Counted from the first letter of the stretch, positions 35,999 to 46,078 are shown. The stretch is DNA of 64,000 nt from Thalassospira xiamenensis M-5 = DSM 17429 (GCF_000300235.2 NZ_CP004388.1:3852001-3916000); one strand, 5' to 3'. Program-made: numbers and translations. The notes: generated from the sequence alone by a model not told the origin.

Positions 35999-36961
35999 TC
36001 ATGCCGTAACCAGACTCGCAACATATCCCAGATAAGCCAGAACAAAGACGATCCCGGTGATCCGCGACACTCCGCGCAGGAAATAGCCGACCACCAGCAA
36101 AAGAATGGTAACTGCCAGCATGATCCAAAGATCGGATTGCAGAATCTGGTCTGGCACGGCAATCGGCGCAATCAGCGATACACCACCGATGATCACCAGC
36201 AGGTTCAAAAGATTGGAACCAACAACATTGCCAAGTGCAACGTCGGAATGCCCGCGGAACGCCGCAACAATCGATGCCGCCAGTTCAGGAAGCGATGTTC
36301 CGAATGCGACAAGGGTCAAGCCAATGACGGCTTCGGACACACCGAACTGACGCGCGACAGAAACACCACCATCCACCAGCAGATCCGCCCCATAGGTCAA
36401 GGCGACAATCCCGATAACCGTGGCAACAATCGGCTTGAGCCAACCGCTTGGTACTTCACCGACTTCGTCGACTTCTTCTTCATGCAGGTGGCTGGCATCA
36501 CCCGGGCTTTTTTTGTCATGCTGATAGGTAAAGTACCAGATCGCTGCCAGAACCAGCAGCATCACCGCCCCAGCCCAGCGTTCGACAACGCCAAACATGC
36601 AAAGCCCGATGAACAGAACGGTCCCCAGCAGCATGGTGCCGCCATCGCGTACAACCATGGTCCGCGATGCCGTAATCGGTTTTAGAATCGCTGTTGCGCC
36701 GAGGATCAAAAGAATATTGGCAATGTTAGAACCAACCACGTTCCCCATCGCGATGTCGCCCGACCCGGCAAGCGCCGCATTCAGCGACACGACAAATTCG
36801 GGGGCCGACGTCCCCGCGGCAACCACGGTCAAACCAACAATGATCTTGGAAACCCCCATCAACAGCGCCAGACCGACAGCACCGCGAACAATGAACTCAC
36901 CACCGGCAGTCAAAAGCACAAGACCACCGATAATCTGCAAATAGGGGATGAACTGTTCCAA
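35999..36961 (-). CDS. Calcium/sodium antiporter, CaCA family
   Basis: A 320-residue membrane protein with two inverted repeats, each carrying the alpha-repeat motif: GTSAPEFVVSLNAAL with GNVVGSNIANI, and GTSLPELAASIVAAF with GNVVGSNLLNLL. An acidic loop HEEEVDEVGEVP lies between the halves. It exchanges cytosolic Ca2+ or other divalent ions for Na+ or H+ (YrbG type). Confidence 0.92.
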   Translation of the reverse strand: MEQFIPYLQIIGGLVLLTAGGEFIVRGAVGLALLMGVSKIIVGLTVVAAGTSAPEFVVSLNAALAGSGDIAMGNVVGSNIANILLILGATAILKPITASRTMVVRDGGTMLLGTVLFIGLCMFGVVERWAGAVMLLVLAAIWYFTYQHDKKSPGDASHLHEEEVDEVGEVPSGWLKPIVATVIGIVALTYGADLLVDGGVSVARQFGVSEAVIGLTLVAFGTSLPELAASIVAAFRGHSDVALGNVVGSNLLNLLVIIGGVSLIAPIAVPDQILQSDLWIMLAVTILLLVVGYFLRGVSRITGIVFVLAYLGYVASLVTA

Positions 36962-37278
36962 TTCCGGCCTGCTCGTTTGGGGAAATTTCTGATTGTTTCA
37001 TGCCCTTTTACGGGCCAGCGGAACATGGCATTGCGAACGCAGAATAGCAAGCTGCGTCGTCCCGTCGTAATACCATTCGTCACATCGGTGTGATGCGGTT
37101 CCCACACTGGCACGCATACCGAAAGCAATCGTCGCGGTCGCCTGCTCTTAAGACGTGTCATCCATCACAGATGCCCTCTCATACGCGAAATTTCCATAGA
37201 AATCATAGGGGTATTTCCGCTATCCTGATTTGAACGACTTCCTTTACACGCCTATCTGCGCCGGACGCATAATCCATC
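36962..37278. other. 317-bp gap between the antiporter genes
   Basis: No gene seen. It lies between two divergent genes, so both promoters should be here. A small dyad TCACA-N4-TGTGA lies near 37080. Confidence 0.4.
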
Positions 37279-39039
37279 ATGTCACACAGCGTTCTTTTCG
37301 AGCTGTTCCTTGTCCTGACCGCCGCGGTGATTGCCGTCCCGCTGGCACAGAAATTACGTGCGAACTCGATCATCGGTTTCCTGATCGGCGGCTTTTGCAT
37401 CGGCCCTTTCGGTTTTGGCCTGATCAGTGACCGCGAAGACATTTCAACCGTCGCCGAGCTTGGCATTGTCTTTCTGCTGTTCATGATCGGTCTTGAATTG
37501 TCGCGCGAACGCTTGCGCGTGATTGGGGGCCGGTTCGCGACCCTTGGTTTCCTGCAGATCGGCGTCACGATGGCCGTGATGTTCGGTGTATTGCTGCTGA
37601 TTAATTACGATATGCCCGCCTCTATCGTAATTGCCGGGGCACTGGCCCTGTCATCAACAGCCATTATCCTTAAACAGCTTTCCGATGAGCGCCAGTTGCA
37701 CACACGTTTCGGGCGTGCAGCCCTTGCCATCCTGCTGTTGCAGGACGTTGCGGTTGGTCCCTTCCTGATCATGGTGCAGGCCGCTGGCAATGCCGGGAGC
37801 GAAACCAGCCCCTGGATCAGCGCACTAAGCGGTGTGGGGGCGGTTGCTGTATTGTTGCTGACCGGTCGTTATCTGCTGCCGCGACTCTTTCGGTATATTG
37901 CGGCTCTTAAAAACCCGGAACTTTTTGCAATCGGGACCCTGTTTGTCGTTCTGGCTGCCAGCACATTGACCGAAGCCGCGGGCCTTTCAATGGCGCTTGG
38001 TGCCTTTATCGCCGGGGTAATGTTGGCCGAGACCGAATTCCGCCATCAGATCGAAGCCGACATTTCGCCATTTCGCGGTGTTTTCCTGTCGCTGTTCTTC
38101 ATGTCTGTGGGAATGTCGGTCAATGCCAATGTGGTCATCGGTCAGGCCGGAACGATCATTTTGTGGCTGATCGGGCTTCTGGTCATAAAGGCAGCGGTTC
38201 TTTTCGGATTGTCCCTGCTGATCGGCTTTAACCGTGCATCTTCAATCCGGGTCGCCATGAGCCTGGCCGCCGGTGGTGAATTCGCCTTCGTCATGCTTGC
38301 ACTGGCATCGCAGAACGGGGCGGTTCCGATTGACATCGCCGTGATGCTGATCCCGGTGGTTGCGATTTCGATGGGTCTGACGCCGACTTTGATTTCGCTC
38401 GGCCATCGCATCGAACAGAAGCTTCATCCCAAGGAAACCGATCAGCTAAGCGAGATTTCGGATGAAACCGACGGCATTCAGAAACATGTTCTGGTAATTG
38501 GTTGCGGGCGCGTCGGCCGGGTTCTGGCCCGTCTGCTGCGCACCAAGGAAATCCCGTTTATCGTTCTGGAATCCGATGCCCAACAGGTTTCGCGTGGCCG
38601 AGCCGAAGGTCTGCCGGTTTATTTTGCCGATGGGTCCCGACCGGAAACATTTCGTGCCGCCCATACCGAACAGGCCCATATTGCCGCCGTTGCCATGGGC
38701 AACCCGCACGCAACCGAAAAGACCGTCGCCTTGCTGCGACAGCATTATCCACATCTGAAAATCTTTGCCCGTGCCCAGGACATCACCCATATCGGTCCGC
38801 TGTCACGCAGTGGTGCCGATGCGGCCATCCCAGAGGTACTTGAAACCGGTTTACGCCTGTCCGATCACGTTCTGGCGGCCTGCGATATCCCGCAGGAAGA
38901 TATCGATATCGAAATAGCCAAGTTCCGGCGTGCCGATATGCTGCTGATGAACGAACTTGCCCCGCGCACCGCGCGCCAAAAAACCGAAGACCAGGCACAA
39001 AAAACTGCCAAACCGGCAAAATCCAGGAAAAGCACCTGA
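37279..39039 (+). CDS. Kef-type monovalent cation:proton antiporter (CPA2) with TrkA-N domain
   Basis: A 586-residue protein: 12 or so membrane segments (about 1-375), with LSSTAIILKQLSDE and the GFLIGGFCIGPFG motifs of CPA2 antiporters, then a cytosolic RCK/TrkA-N nucleotide-binding domain (VLVIGCGRVGRVLARLL, about 395-510) that gates transport. It is of the KefB/KefC/YbaL type and moves K+ or Na+ against H+. No KefG/KefF ancillary protein gene is adjacent. Confidence 0.93.
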   Translation: MSHSVLFELFLVLTAAVIAVPLAQKLRANSIIGFLIGGFCIGPFGFGLISDREDISTVAELGIVFLLFMIGLELSRERLRVIGGRFATLGFLQIGVTMAVMFGVLLLINYDMPASIVIAGALALSSTAIILKQLSDERQLHTRFGRAALAILLLQDVAVGPFLIMVQAAGNAGSETSPWISALSGVGAVAVLLLTGRYLLPRLFRYIAALKNPELFAIGTLFVVLAASTLTEAAGLSMALGAFIAGVMLAETEFRHQIEADISPFRGVFLSLFFMSVGMSVNANVVIGQAGTIILWLIGLLVIKAAVLFGLSLLIGFNRASSIRVAMSLAAGGEFAFVMLALASQNGAVPIDIAVMLIPVVAISMGLTPTLISLGHRIEQKLHPKETDQLSEISDETDGIQKHVLVIGCGRVGRVLARLLRTKEIPFIVLESDAQQVSRGRAEGLPVYFADGSRPETFRAAHTEQAHIAAVAMGNPHATEKTVALLRQHYPHLKIFARAQDITHIGPLSRSGADAAIPEVLETGLRLSDHVLAACDIPQEDIDIEIAKFRRADMLLMNELAPRTARQKTEDQAQKTAKPAKSRKST

Positions 39040-39044
39040 AACGC

Positions 39045-39075
39045 AAAGACCCCCATCACAATAATGGGGGTCTTT
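39045..39075. terminator. Bidirectional terminator between kef-like gene and phoB
   Basis: Stem AAAGACCCCCAT (39045-39056) with ATGGGGGTCTTT (39064-39075), loop CACAATA. The right arm is followed by CGTTT. It serves both convergent genes. Confidence 0.88.
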
Positions 39076-39101
39076 CGTTTCGTCTTCCGGAATAACCGCA
39101 A

Positions 39102-39797
39102 TCAGGCGGCTTCGACATCCAGTGCATAACCCGCGGCACGAACCGTGCGGATCACATCGCGCGTTCCCTTGACGTCATTCAATGCCTTTCGCAGACGACG
39201 AATGTGAACATCAACCGTGCGGGTTTCGACATAGATATTCGGCCCCCAAACCGCATTCAGAAGCTGCTCGCGCGAGAAAACCCGCCCCGGATGTTCCAGG
39301 AAATAACGCAGCAGACGGAATTCGGTCGGGCCAAGATGGATAGCCTTGCCGTTACGACTGACACGATGGGCGGCCAGATCCATTTCGATATCGGAATAGA
39401 TCAACTGCCCTTGTGGTTGCGCCGGACCGGATCGACGCAGAAGTGCGCGAATACGGGCCAGCAATTCACCAATCGCAAACGGCTTGGTCACATAATCGTC
39501 GGCCCCGGTATCAAGGCCGCGGATGCGGTCACCTTCTTCACCACGCGCCGTGACCATGATCACCGGCAAATCCCGGCTTTCAGGCTTCCGGCGGATCTGG
39601 CGGCAAACCTCGATCCCTGACATCACCGGCAGCATCCAGTCCAGAAGGACCAGATCGACATGGGTTTCGGCCAGAATTTTCAACGCTTCGTCACCGTCCC
39701 CGGCTTCGACAACCTGCATCCCCTCGCGTTCGAGGTTGTAGCGCAACATGGTTACGATTGCAGCTTCGTCCTCGACGATAAGAACCGTTGGGTCCAT
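39102..39797 (-). CDS. phoB: Phosphate regulon response regulator PhoB
   Basis: OmpR-type response regulator with receiver domain (phosphoacceptor D53 in LLDWMLP) and a winged-helix DNA-binding domain (about 130-228; GPTEFRLLRYFLEHPGRVFS). It activates phosphate-starvation genes at Pho boxes. It is the last gene of pstS-pstC-pstA-pstB-phoU-phoB. The ATG at 39797 is used; an in-frame GTG at 39818 overlaps the phoU stop (GTGA). The sensor kinase PhoR is not next to it, which is unusual for phoB in this group. Confidence 0.95.
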   Translation of the reverse strand: MDPTVLIVEDEAAIVTMLRYNLEREGMQVVEAGDGDEALKILAETHVDLVLLDWMLPVMSGIEVCRQIRRKPESRDLPVIMVTARGEEGDRIRGLDTGADDYVTKPFAIGELLARIRALLRRSGPAQPQGQLIYSDIEMDLAAHRVSRNGKAIHLGPTEFRLLRYFLEHPGRVFSREQLLNAVWGPNIYVETRTVDVHIRRLRKALNDVKGTRDVIRTVRAAGYALDVEAA

Positions 39798-39814
39798 CTT
39801 CCTATGCTCCAGTG

Positions 39815-40537
39815 TCACTCATTCGGTTCTACGACGGCAAAGTTCGCCGCGTCATTTTTTGGCCGAGTATCCATCGGCAGGTCTTCGCCCTTGATCCGGT
39901 AATAGATCGTTTCGGCAATGTTGGTCGCATGATCGCCAATACGTTCGATATTCTTGGCGATAAACAGCAGATGGGTCGATGCCGTGATGTTACGCGGATC
40001 TTCCATCATATAGGTCAGCAGTTCACGGAACAGGGAATTGTACATATCGTCAACTTCCTGATCGCGCGCCCAGACACGCTGGGCCTTTTCCGCATCACCT
40101 TCGATATAGGCATCCAGAACGTCCTTGATGATTTCCTGGCACAGCTTGGCCATGTTCGGGATCACCTGAACCGGGCGGATCGGCGGCACCTGGTTAAGAA
40201 CCTGCGCACGCTTGGCGATGTTTTTCGCCAGATCACCGATACGTTCCAGATCGTTGGACAGTTTAAGCGCGGTCACCACCTGCCGCAGGTCATCTGCCAT
40301 CGGCTGACGCAGGGCCAGAAGACGAACGGCAAAATCCTGCACTTCCTGTTCCAGCGTATCGATACGGTGATCGGAAAGAATGACCTTCTCGGCCAGTTCC
40401 GAATCCCGTTTAACGATCGCACGAATGGCGGAAATCAGCTGGCTTTCGGCAAGCCCGCCCATCTGCGAAATGATGTTGTTAAGACGGGTCAGTTCTTCGT
40501 CAAACGAACTGACGATATGATGTTTCTCATCGACCAT
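39815..40537 (-). CDS. phoU: Phosphate transport regulator PhoU
   Basis: A 240-residue protein built from two three-helix PhoU repeats, with the metal-binding motifs ERIGDLAKNIAKR in the first repeat and ERIGDHATNIAE in the second. PhoU links the Pst transporter to PhoR/PhoB signalling and keeps the regulon off when phosphate is plentiful. It lies between pstB and phoB; its stop overlaps the phoB GTG. Confidence 0.97.
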   Translation of the reverse strand: MVDEKHHIVSSFDEELTRLNNIISQMGGLAESQLISAIRAIVKRDSELAEKVILSDHRIDTLEQEVQDFAVRLLALRQPMADDLRQVVTALKLSNDLERIGDLAKNIAKRAQVLNQVPPIRPVQVIPNMAKLCQEIIKDVLDAYIEGDAEKAQRVWARDQEVDDMYNSLFRELLTYMMEDPRNITASTHLLFIAKNIERIGDHATNIAETIYYRIKGEDLPMDTRPKNDAANFAVVEPNE

Positions 40538-40558
40538 CGAAAATACTCCTGCCCGGAC

Positions 40559-41362
40559 TTAACCGAAGCGACCCGTAATGTATCCCTTGGTGCGCTCGTC
40601 CTTGGGATTGGTGAAAATCTGATCGGTTTCGCCCACTTCGACCAGCTTGCCGAGATGGAAAAACGCCGTGCGCTGCGACACGCGGGCAGCCTGCTGCATG
40701 GAGTGCGTCACGATCACAATGGTGTAGTTCGAACGAAGCTCGTCAATCAGTTCCTCGACCTTTGCGGTTGCAATCGGGTCAAGTGCCGAACACGGTTCAT
40801 CCATCAGGATGACTTCGGGGCTGACGGCAACCGCACGTGCAATGCAAAGGCGCTGCTGCTGCCCACCAGAAAGACCGGTTGCCGGTTCCGGCAGACGGTC
40901 TTTGACTTCTTTCAGTAGACCCGCCCGTTCAAGCGAGGTCATGACGATTTCATCGAGCTCGTCGCGCGAATTCACCAGACCGTGAATACGTGGGCCATAG
41001 GCCACGTTGTCATAAATCGACTTCGGGAACGGGTTCGGTTTCTGGAACACCATGCCAATGCGCGCGCGCAACTGAACAACGTCGATTGCCTTGTCATAGA
41101 TATCACGGTCATCAAGCGTTACCTTGCCCTTGATCGTGACACCGTCAATCGTGTCATTCATGCGGTTCATGCACCGCAGGAAGGTTGATTTGCCGCAGCC
41201 CGACGGGCCGATAAGTGCTGTGACCTGGCGTTCGACAATGTCAAGATTGACATCAAAAAGCGCCTGGTTGTCGCCGTAGAAAAGATTGAGGTCACGGGCC
41301 GTCATTTTCGGGCTAGTGACTGACGGCTCTGCCGTCATTGCGCTTTGAGTTACAACAGCCAT
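40559..41362 (-). CDS. pstB: Phosphate ABC transporter ATP-binding protein
   Basis: A 267-residue ABC ATPase with Walker [10 protein letters not shown] (52-60), the PstB-specific [20 protein letters not shown], signature LSGGQQQR and Walker [12 protein letters not shown]. It powers phosphate uptake through PstA/PstC. The ATG at 41362 follows GGAAGTGG and lies one base after the pstA stop. Confidence 0.97.
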   Translation of the reverse strand: MAVVTQSAMTAEPSVTSPKMTARDLNLFYGDNQALFDVNLDIVERQVTALIGPSGCGKSTFLRCMNRMNDTIDGVTIKGKVTLDDRDIYDKAIDVVQLRARIGMVFQKPNPFPKSIYDNVAYGPRIHGLVNSRDELDEIVMTSLERAGLLKEVKDRLPEPATGLSGGQQQRLCIARAVAVSPEVILMDEPCSALDPIATAKVEELIDELRSNYTIVIVTHSMQQAARVSQRTAFFHLGKLVEVGETDQIFTNPKDERTKGYITGRFG

Positions 41363-41363
41363 T

Positions 41364-42713
41364 TTACCACTTCCGTTCAAATTTCTTGCGCAGATACACG
41401 GCCAATCCGTTCATCAGGATCAGGAAGCCCAGCAAGACCATGATGGCCGCCGAAGTCTTCTCAACAAAGGCACGTTCCGGACTATCCGCCCACAGATAAA
41501 TCTGCACCGGCAGAACTGTCGCCGGATCGAGTGCCCCGCCCGGGATATCAACAATAAACGCCACCATACCGATCATCAGAAGCGGTGCGGTTTCCCCGAG
41601 AGCCTGCGCCATGCCGATGATGGTCCCGGTCAGAATACCGGGCATCGCCAGCGGTAACACATGATGGGTCACCGTCTGAACCGGCGATGCCCCAAGACCA
41701 AGGGCAGCCTGCCGGATCGACGGCGGCACTGCCTTGATCGCCGCACGTGATGCGATGATGATGGTCGGCAATGTCATGAGGGCCAACGTCAGACCACCAA
41801 CAACCGGGGCCGACCGCGGCAGGTGCATGACATTAAGGTAAACCTCAAGCCCAAGAAGACCGAACACGATCGACGGCACAGCCGCAAGGTTGTTGATGTT
41901 GACTTCGACAATCGCCGTGAACCGGTTTCGCGGTGCAAATTCTTCCAGATAGATCGCTGCCAGAACACCAATCGGAAACGACAGTATCAATGTCACAACC
42001 AGTGTATAGAACGACCCGACCGCAGCGCCCCAGATCCCGGCCAATTCCGGTTCGCGGGAATCACCATTGGTAAAGAACCGCGTATGGAACTGCTTTTCGA
42101 CCGATCCTTGAGAGACCAGTGTATTATACCAACCAATTTCCTGATCGTTCAGGCGACGGTCGCCTTCGTCTGTGTTTGCACTGATATAACCTTTGTTGAG
42201 CATATCAAAGTCGTCACCGGAAATCAGCCAGACCTTCCGGGTCTGTCCGATCAGAGACGGATTTTCAAGCACCCTCTCGCGCAGATCATAAGATGCCCCG
42301 CCCGAAACAATGTCATAGAGATCACGCCGTTCGCTACGTCCGCTCACTTCCGGGAACTGTTTGCTCAGTGCATCCCTGATCAGACCATCAAAATTGGCCC
42401 GGCCAATAATTGCCGGATCACCTGTTCCGTCCGGATCAATCTTGGCCGGGTCGAAAAAGATTTCCATCTGAACATAGGTCTGGAAAAAGGCACTATAACC
42501 TTTCGAAATGATCGAATAGCCAAGCACAACCAGCGCCATAAGGGCGATGGCAATTGCGCTTAAGCCGTAAATCTTGAACCTGCGTTCCGCTGCGTAACGT
42601 TTTTTAATGTTACGTGCCAATTTCGGGCTGTCCCAGTCAACCGGCGTGTGCAGATTGCCAGAGATCACTTTTGCGGCGGCTCTGTCTTCCATAAGCGATG
42701 CCATATCAGTCAT
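41364..42713 (-). CDS. pstA: Phosphate ABC transporter permease PstA
   Basis: A 449-residue permease. Residues 1 to about 200 form an N-terminal DUF3333-like extension with one membrane helix (about 50-72) and a long extracytoplasmic part; the binding-protein-dependent transport domain (about 220-445) has the usual MetI-type loop with [16 protein letters not shown]. Starts 8 bases inside pstC (overlap), so the two are coupled. The long N-terminal domain is common in alphaproteobacterial PstA. Confidence 0.94.
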   Translation of the reverse strand: MTDMASLMEDRAAAKVISGNLHTPVDWDSPKLARNIKKRYAAERRFKIYGLSAIAIALMALVVLGYSIISKGYSAFFQTYVQMEIFFDPAKIDPDGTGDPAIIGRANFDGLIRDALSKQFPEVSGRSERRDLYDIVSGGASYDLRERVLENPSLIGQTRKVWLISGDDFDMLNKGYISANTDEGDRRLNDQEIGWYNTLVSQGSVEKQFHTRFFTNGDSREPELAGIWGAAVGSFYTLVVTLILSFPIGVLAAIYLEEFAPRNRFTAIVEVNINNLAAVPSIVFGLLGLEVYLNVMHLPRSAPVVGGLTLALMTLPTIIIASRAAIKAVPPSIRQAALGLGASPVQTVTHHVLPLAMPGILTGTIIGMAQALGETAPLLMIGMVAFIVDIPGGALDPATVLPVQIYLWADSPERAFVEKTSAAIMVLLGFLILMNGLAVYLRKKFERKW

Positions 42714-44085
42714 ATTTCTCGCGATACTTCTGAACAACCTTAAGGGCAAACACGTTCAGACCCAAGGTGATAAGGAAAAGAAGCAGACCCAGTGCAAATG
42801 CCGACAGGGTTTTGGCACTGTCGAATTCCTGGTCACCGACCAGAAGTGTTACGATCTGCACGGTAACAGTGGTCACAGCCTGCAACGGGTTTACCGTCAT
42901 GTTGGCAGCAAGTCCGGCAGCCATCACAACGATCATGGTTTCACCAATCGCACGCGACACCGCCAGCAATACCGCACCAACAATACCGGGCAGGGCTGCG
43001 GGGAAAATCACATGCCGAATGGTTTCAGACCTTGTTGCACCAAGGCCATATGATCCGTCGCGCAACGACTTCGGCACCTGTGACATGACATCATCAGACA
43101 GCGATGAGACGAACGGAATGATCATGACCCCCATGACCAGCCCCGCAGCCAGCGCACTTTCGGAACTGACATCAAGTCCAAGCACAGCACCATTGTCGCG
43201 CAAGAACGGAGCAACTGTCAGGGCCGCAAAGAAGCCGTACACAACCGTCGGAACACCGGCCAGAATTTCAAGGGCAGGTTTGGCAACCGCCCGGAATTTC
43301 GGCGATGCATATTCACCCATATAGATGGCAGAGAACAAACCGACCGGCACCGCCACAAACATTGCAATCAGCGTAATCAGCAATGTTCCAACAAAAAGCG
43401 GGATTGCGCCAAATGCACCGTCGGACGCCACCTGATCTGCGCGGATGGCCGTCTGCGGGCTCCATTCCAGACCGAACAGGAAGTCCAGCGGGCTGACCTT
43501 GCCAAAGAAATGCAGCGCTTCAAACAAAAGCGAGAAAACAATGCCGACCGTCGACAGGATGGCAATCGCCGAACACACGATCATGATATAGCGAAACAGC
43601 CGTTCGACATTGTTTCGCGCACGCATTTCCGAAGAAATCCGGCGGTAAGACAGAGCCAAGCCCACCAGGGCAACAGACACCATCACAACAATAAGAGCAG
43701 CATTTGCGATGGTGTTAAGATTGGCAAGCCGATGGCCGGCCTCTACAATCTCGGGAGAAACGGTAAGATGTTCCCCGCCTCCGGCAGCAATTTGCGAGAT
43801 ACTGTTAAGCGCCAAAGATAACAACCCGGAATTGGACGTCACTTCTTCGGGAAGATCGGCAACGATCATTGTCTGAATGATCGTCCCTTCAAACATCATC
43901 CAAACCAGCAAAAGGCCCAAAGCCGGCAGGCCGCACCACAACGCCGTATACATCCCGTAATGCGCAGGCAGCGAATGAAGATTGCTGTATCGACCGTTCG
44001 ACAGGGCCACCGCGCGCTGTCGACCGAAATAAAATGACACGGCACACAGGAGTGCCACAGCAAGCAGCAAATAGGTCAGGGACAT
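42706..44085 (-). CDS. pstC: Phosphate ABC transporter permease PstC
   Basis: A 459-residue permease with an N-terminal membrane segment and extension (about 1-165) and the transport domain (about 220-450), with the MetI loop GLGATRSETIRHVIFP. It forms the phosphate channel with PstA. The ATG at 44085 is chosen; an upstream TTG is weaker. It follows pstS by 135 bases that contain a strong hairpin, which may lower its level against pstS. Confidence 0.93.
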   Translation of the reverse strand: MSLTYLLLAVALLCAVSFYFGRQRAVALSNGRYSNLHSLPAHYGMYTALWCGLPALGLLLVWMMFEGTIIQTMIVADLPEEVTSNSGLLSLALNSISQIAAGGGEHLTVSPEIVEAGHRLANLNTIANAALIVVMVSVALVGLALSYRRISSEMRARNNVERLFRYIMIVCSAIAILSTVGIVFSLLFEALHFFGKVSPLDFLFGLEWSPQTAIRADQVASDGAFGAIPLFVGTLLITLIAMFVAVPVGLFSAIYMGEYASPKFRAVAKPALEILAGVPTVVYGFFAALTVAPFLRDNGAVLGLDVSSESALAAGLVMGVMIIPFVSSLSDDVMSQVPKSLRDGSYGLGATRSETIRHVIFPAALPGIVGAVLLAVSRAIGETMIVVMAAGLAANMTVNPLQAVTTVTVQIVTLLVGDQEFDSAKTLSAFALGLLLFLITLGLNVFALKVVQKYREKYD

Positions 44086-44171
44086 TGCGATTAATCCATT
44101 TGCCAAAGAATGACCAAAAAACTTGGTGCGCGTTTAAGGCAGGTCCAAGAATAAATCAATTAAAGCCTGAA

Positions 44172-44209
44172 AACAAAGAAACCGGTGGCAGAAAAGGCTG
44201 CCACCGGTT
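44172..44209 (-). terminator. Terminator/attenuator between pstS and pstC
   Basis: Stem AACCGGTGGCAG (44180-44191) with CTGCCACCGGTT (44198-44209), 6-nt loop. On the minus strand it is followed by TCTTTGTTTTC. It lies inside the operon just after pstS, so it would reduce read-through into pstCAB and leave PstS in excess. Confidence 0.8.
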
Positions 44210-44220
44210 GAAAGATCGCG

Positions 44221-45249
44221 TTACATGCTCAGCGGAGCAAGGTTCAGCGCAGCATTACGGACTGCTTCACGCTCGGTCGCATCCATCGGGATGAGGCCAC
44301 GGTCAGCAAGGTAACCTTCGCCACCAAATGCTTTGTCAGAGGTGAATTCGGTCAGATATTCTTTGATACCCGGAATGGTACCAACATGGGCGTTCTTGAC
44401 ATAGAAGTACAGCGAACGCGACACCGGATAAGAACCATCCGAGATGGCTTCGAAGGTCGGCTCGACACCGGCAATCAGGGAACCCTGAAGTTTGTCGCCG
44501 TTCTGATCAAGGAACGAGAAGCCGAAGATGCCAAGTGCATCATGGTTTGCTTCGAGTTTCTGAACGATCAGGTTGTCGTTTTCACCGGCTTCGACATAGG
44601 CACCGTCTTCACGAACGCCTTTGCAAACTGCACCGTGCTGATCTTTGTTGTCCTTGATTGCCTTGATGGCTTCGAAGGAGTCACAGGCTTCTTCAAGTAC
44701 CAGTTCGGTGAAAGCGTCACGGGTACCGGAGGTCGGGGGCGGGCCGAGAACTTCAATTTTAACGTCCGGCAGGCTCGGGTCGATTTCGGCCCAGGTGCTG
44801 TACGGGTTATCGATCAGCGACTTGCCGTCTTTCGAAGGAACGGTTTTGGCCAGCGCCAGGAAGAGCTGTTCTTTGGTCAGGTCAAGACGCGGAGCATCTT
44901 TGGAGTTCGACAGAACGATACCGTCGTAACCGACTTTGACTTCGGTGATTTCGCTGATGCCGTTTTTGGCACAGGTTTCAACTTCGGACTTCTTGATGCG
45001 ACGCGAAGCATTGGTAATGTCCGGATGCTGTTCGCCAACACCGGCGCAGAACAGCTTCAGACCACCGCCGGAACCGGTCGATTCAATAACCGGCGTCTTG
45101 AAGGAGGTGGTTTTACCGAATTCTTCAGCAACCGCAGTTGCGAACGGGAAAACGGTGGACGAACCAACGATACGAATCTGGTCGCGTGCCTGGGCCGCGC
45201 CAACAAAGGCAACGCTCATCAGCGCCGCAACAGCAAGAGTCTTCTTCAT
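44221..45249 (-). CDS. pstS: Phosphate ABC transporter substrate-binding protein
   Basis: A 342-residue periplasmic binding protein. A signal peptide (MKKTLAVAALMSVAFVGAAQA) is followed by RDQIRIVGSSTVFPFA and the phosphate-binding SGTRDAFTEL segment. It delivers phosphate to PstCA. GGGGAAT lies before the ATG at 45249; the upstream frame is not used. A Pho-box-like site lies about 85 bases upstream. Confidence 0.95.
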   Translation of the reverse strand: MKKTLAVAALMSVAFVGAAQARDQIRIVGSSTVFPFATAVAEEFGKTTSFKTPVIESTGSGGGLKLFCAGVGEQHPDITNASRRIKKSEVETCAKNGISEITEVKVGYDGIVLSNSKDAPRLDLTKEQLFLALAKTVPSKDGKSLIDNPYSTWAEIDPSLPDVKIEVLGPPPTSGTRDAFTELVLEEACDSFEAIKAIKDNKDQHGAVCKGVREDGAYVEAGENDNLIVQKLEANHDALGIFGFSFLDQNGDKLQGSLIAGVEPTFEAISDGSYPVSRSLYFYVKNAHVGTIPGIKEYLTEFTSDKAFGGEGYLADRGLIPMDATEREAVRNAALNLAPLSM

Positions 45250-45673
45250 GGTAAATTCCCCAGTAATTGTTCCAAACCGGAACGGTGCAACGATCTGCGA
45301 GGCGGACTCTAACGCTGGGTGCTTACGGTATTGCGTCACTTTTGTTAACGTTATGTGACAACGCATCGGAGATGAAAAAAACCTCGAAAAAACCTTTATT
45401 AATCAAAGGTTTTTCTGAAACAGATCCGTGCCGGAATCAAAACTGAAACCGGCATTTTTCCTGTTTCCAGCCGCAGGTTTGACAGCCTTCGTTACATAAA
45501 CTGTAACATTGCCCTGAAACATCACCCGGACTGGATAGACGACCGCACGGCAGCAGACCGTTAACTGTTTTCGGTTTCCCTGCCTTTACAAAGCCCCCGA
45601 AAACACGAAGCTTGTTCATAAGATATCAATCCGTTGGGGAAGTAGCGCAGAACCGCGCAAAAGGGAGACGACC
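45250..45673. other. 424-bp gap between pstS and the small gene at 45674
   Basis: No gene seen. It has the possible Pho box, a stem AAAAACCTTT/AAAGGTTTTT (45388-45397, 45405-45414) that could terminate in either direction, and a small perfect dyad GTTACA-N5-TGTAAC (45491-45507). Confidence 0.5.
45334..45361 (-). promoter_or_regulatory. Possible Pho box upstream of pstS
   Basis: On the minus strand TTGTCAC-ATAA-CGTTAAC has two CTGTCAT-like units set 11 bases apart, the spacing of PhoB sites. The same stretch is also a dyad centred on GTTAAC with outer GTCAC/GTGAC. The match to the consensus is partial. Confidence 0.4.
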
Positions 45674-46078
45674 ATGAGCACTTCGCTCGACGAGATTCAG
45701 GAACTGATCCAGAAGCTTTCCGGTGAACTGGGCGACATGTCCGAGGCCGCATCACGCCACATCGATGACCTGCATGTCGCGGTCAACAACATTGCGTCTC
45801 ATGTCCTTGCCATGGAAGCCGTCATTGCGGTGATGGCAACAAAGGTCGATGTCAGCGAAGCCGAAGTTCAGAACTGGATTCGCGAAAAAACCGCTGCTTT
45901 TGCCGAAGACAGCAGCGTAGGTGGTCGATGGATGGTATCTGATATCGGGGTGCCTGGTCGAAAGTTTCGGCGGGTAGCCAGCATTTACGAGATGCATAAA
46001 AGCCCGCACGACGCAACGTCGGCGGGCTTTCAGACCGCTGACAAACCCCGTCATATTTTGGCGGGGTTTTTCTTTTAG
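45674..46078 (+). CDS. Small protein of unknown function with altered C-terminus
   Basis: A 134-residue protein; GGGAGA lies before the ATG. The first ~80 residues (MSTSLDEIQELIQKLSGEL ... EKTAAFAEDSS) are acidic and helical, like a coiled coil, and look like real coding sequence. The rest does not. The frame runs through a terminator hairpin and its last 16 codons lie inside the insertion sequence. Without the element it would have ended ..ATSAGFCI after the hairpin. A frameshift near residue 80 may have removed the original stop. No family recognised. Confidence 0.6.
   Translation: MSTSLDEIQELIQKLSGELGDMSEAASRHIDDLHVAVNNIASHVLAMEAVIAVMATKVDVSEAEVQNWIREKTAAFAEDSSVGGRWMVSDIGVPGRKFRRVASIYEMHKSPHDATSAGFQTADKPRHILAGFFF
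45999..46030. repeat. Left copy of a 32-bp direct repeat (terminator hairpin) flanking the insertion sequence
   Basis: The 32 bases read AAAGCCCGC-A-CGACG-CAA-CGTCG-GCGGGCTTT: a hairpin with a CAA loop. The same 32 bases, same orientation, occur at 47536-47567. They are read as the target-site duplication of the IS element. Confidence 0.85.

Noticed and set aside
35918-36685. 255-codon plus-strand frame
   Set aside because: Antisense shadow of the CaCA antiporter.
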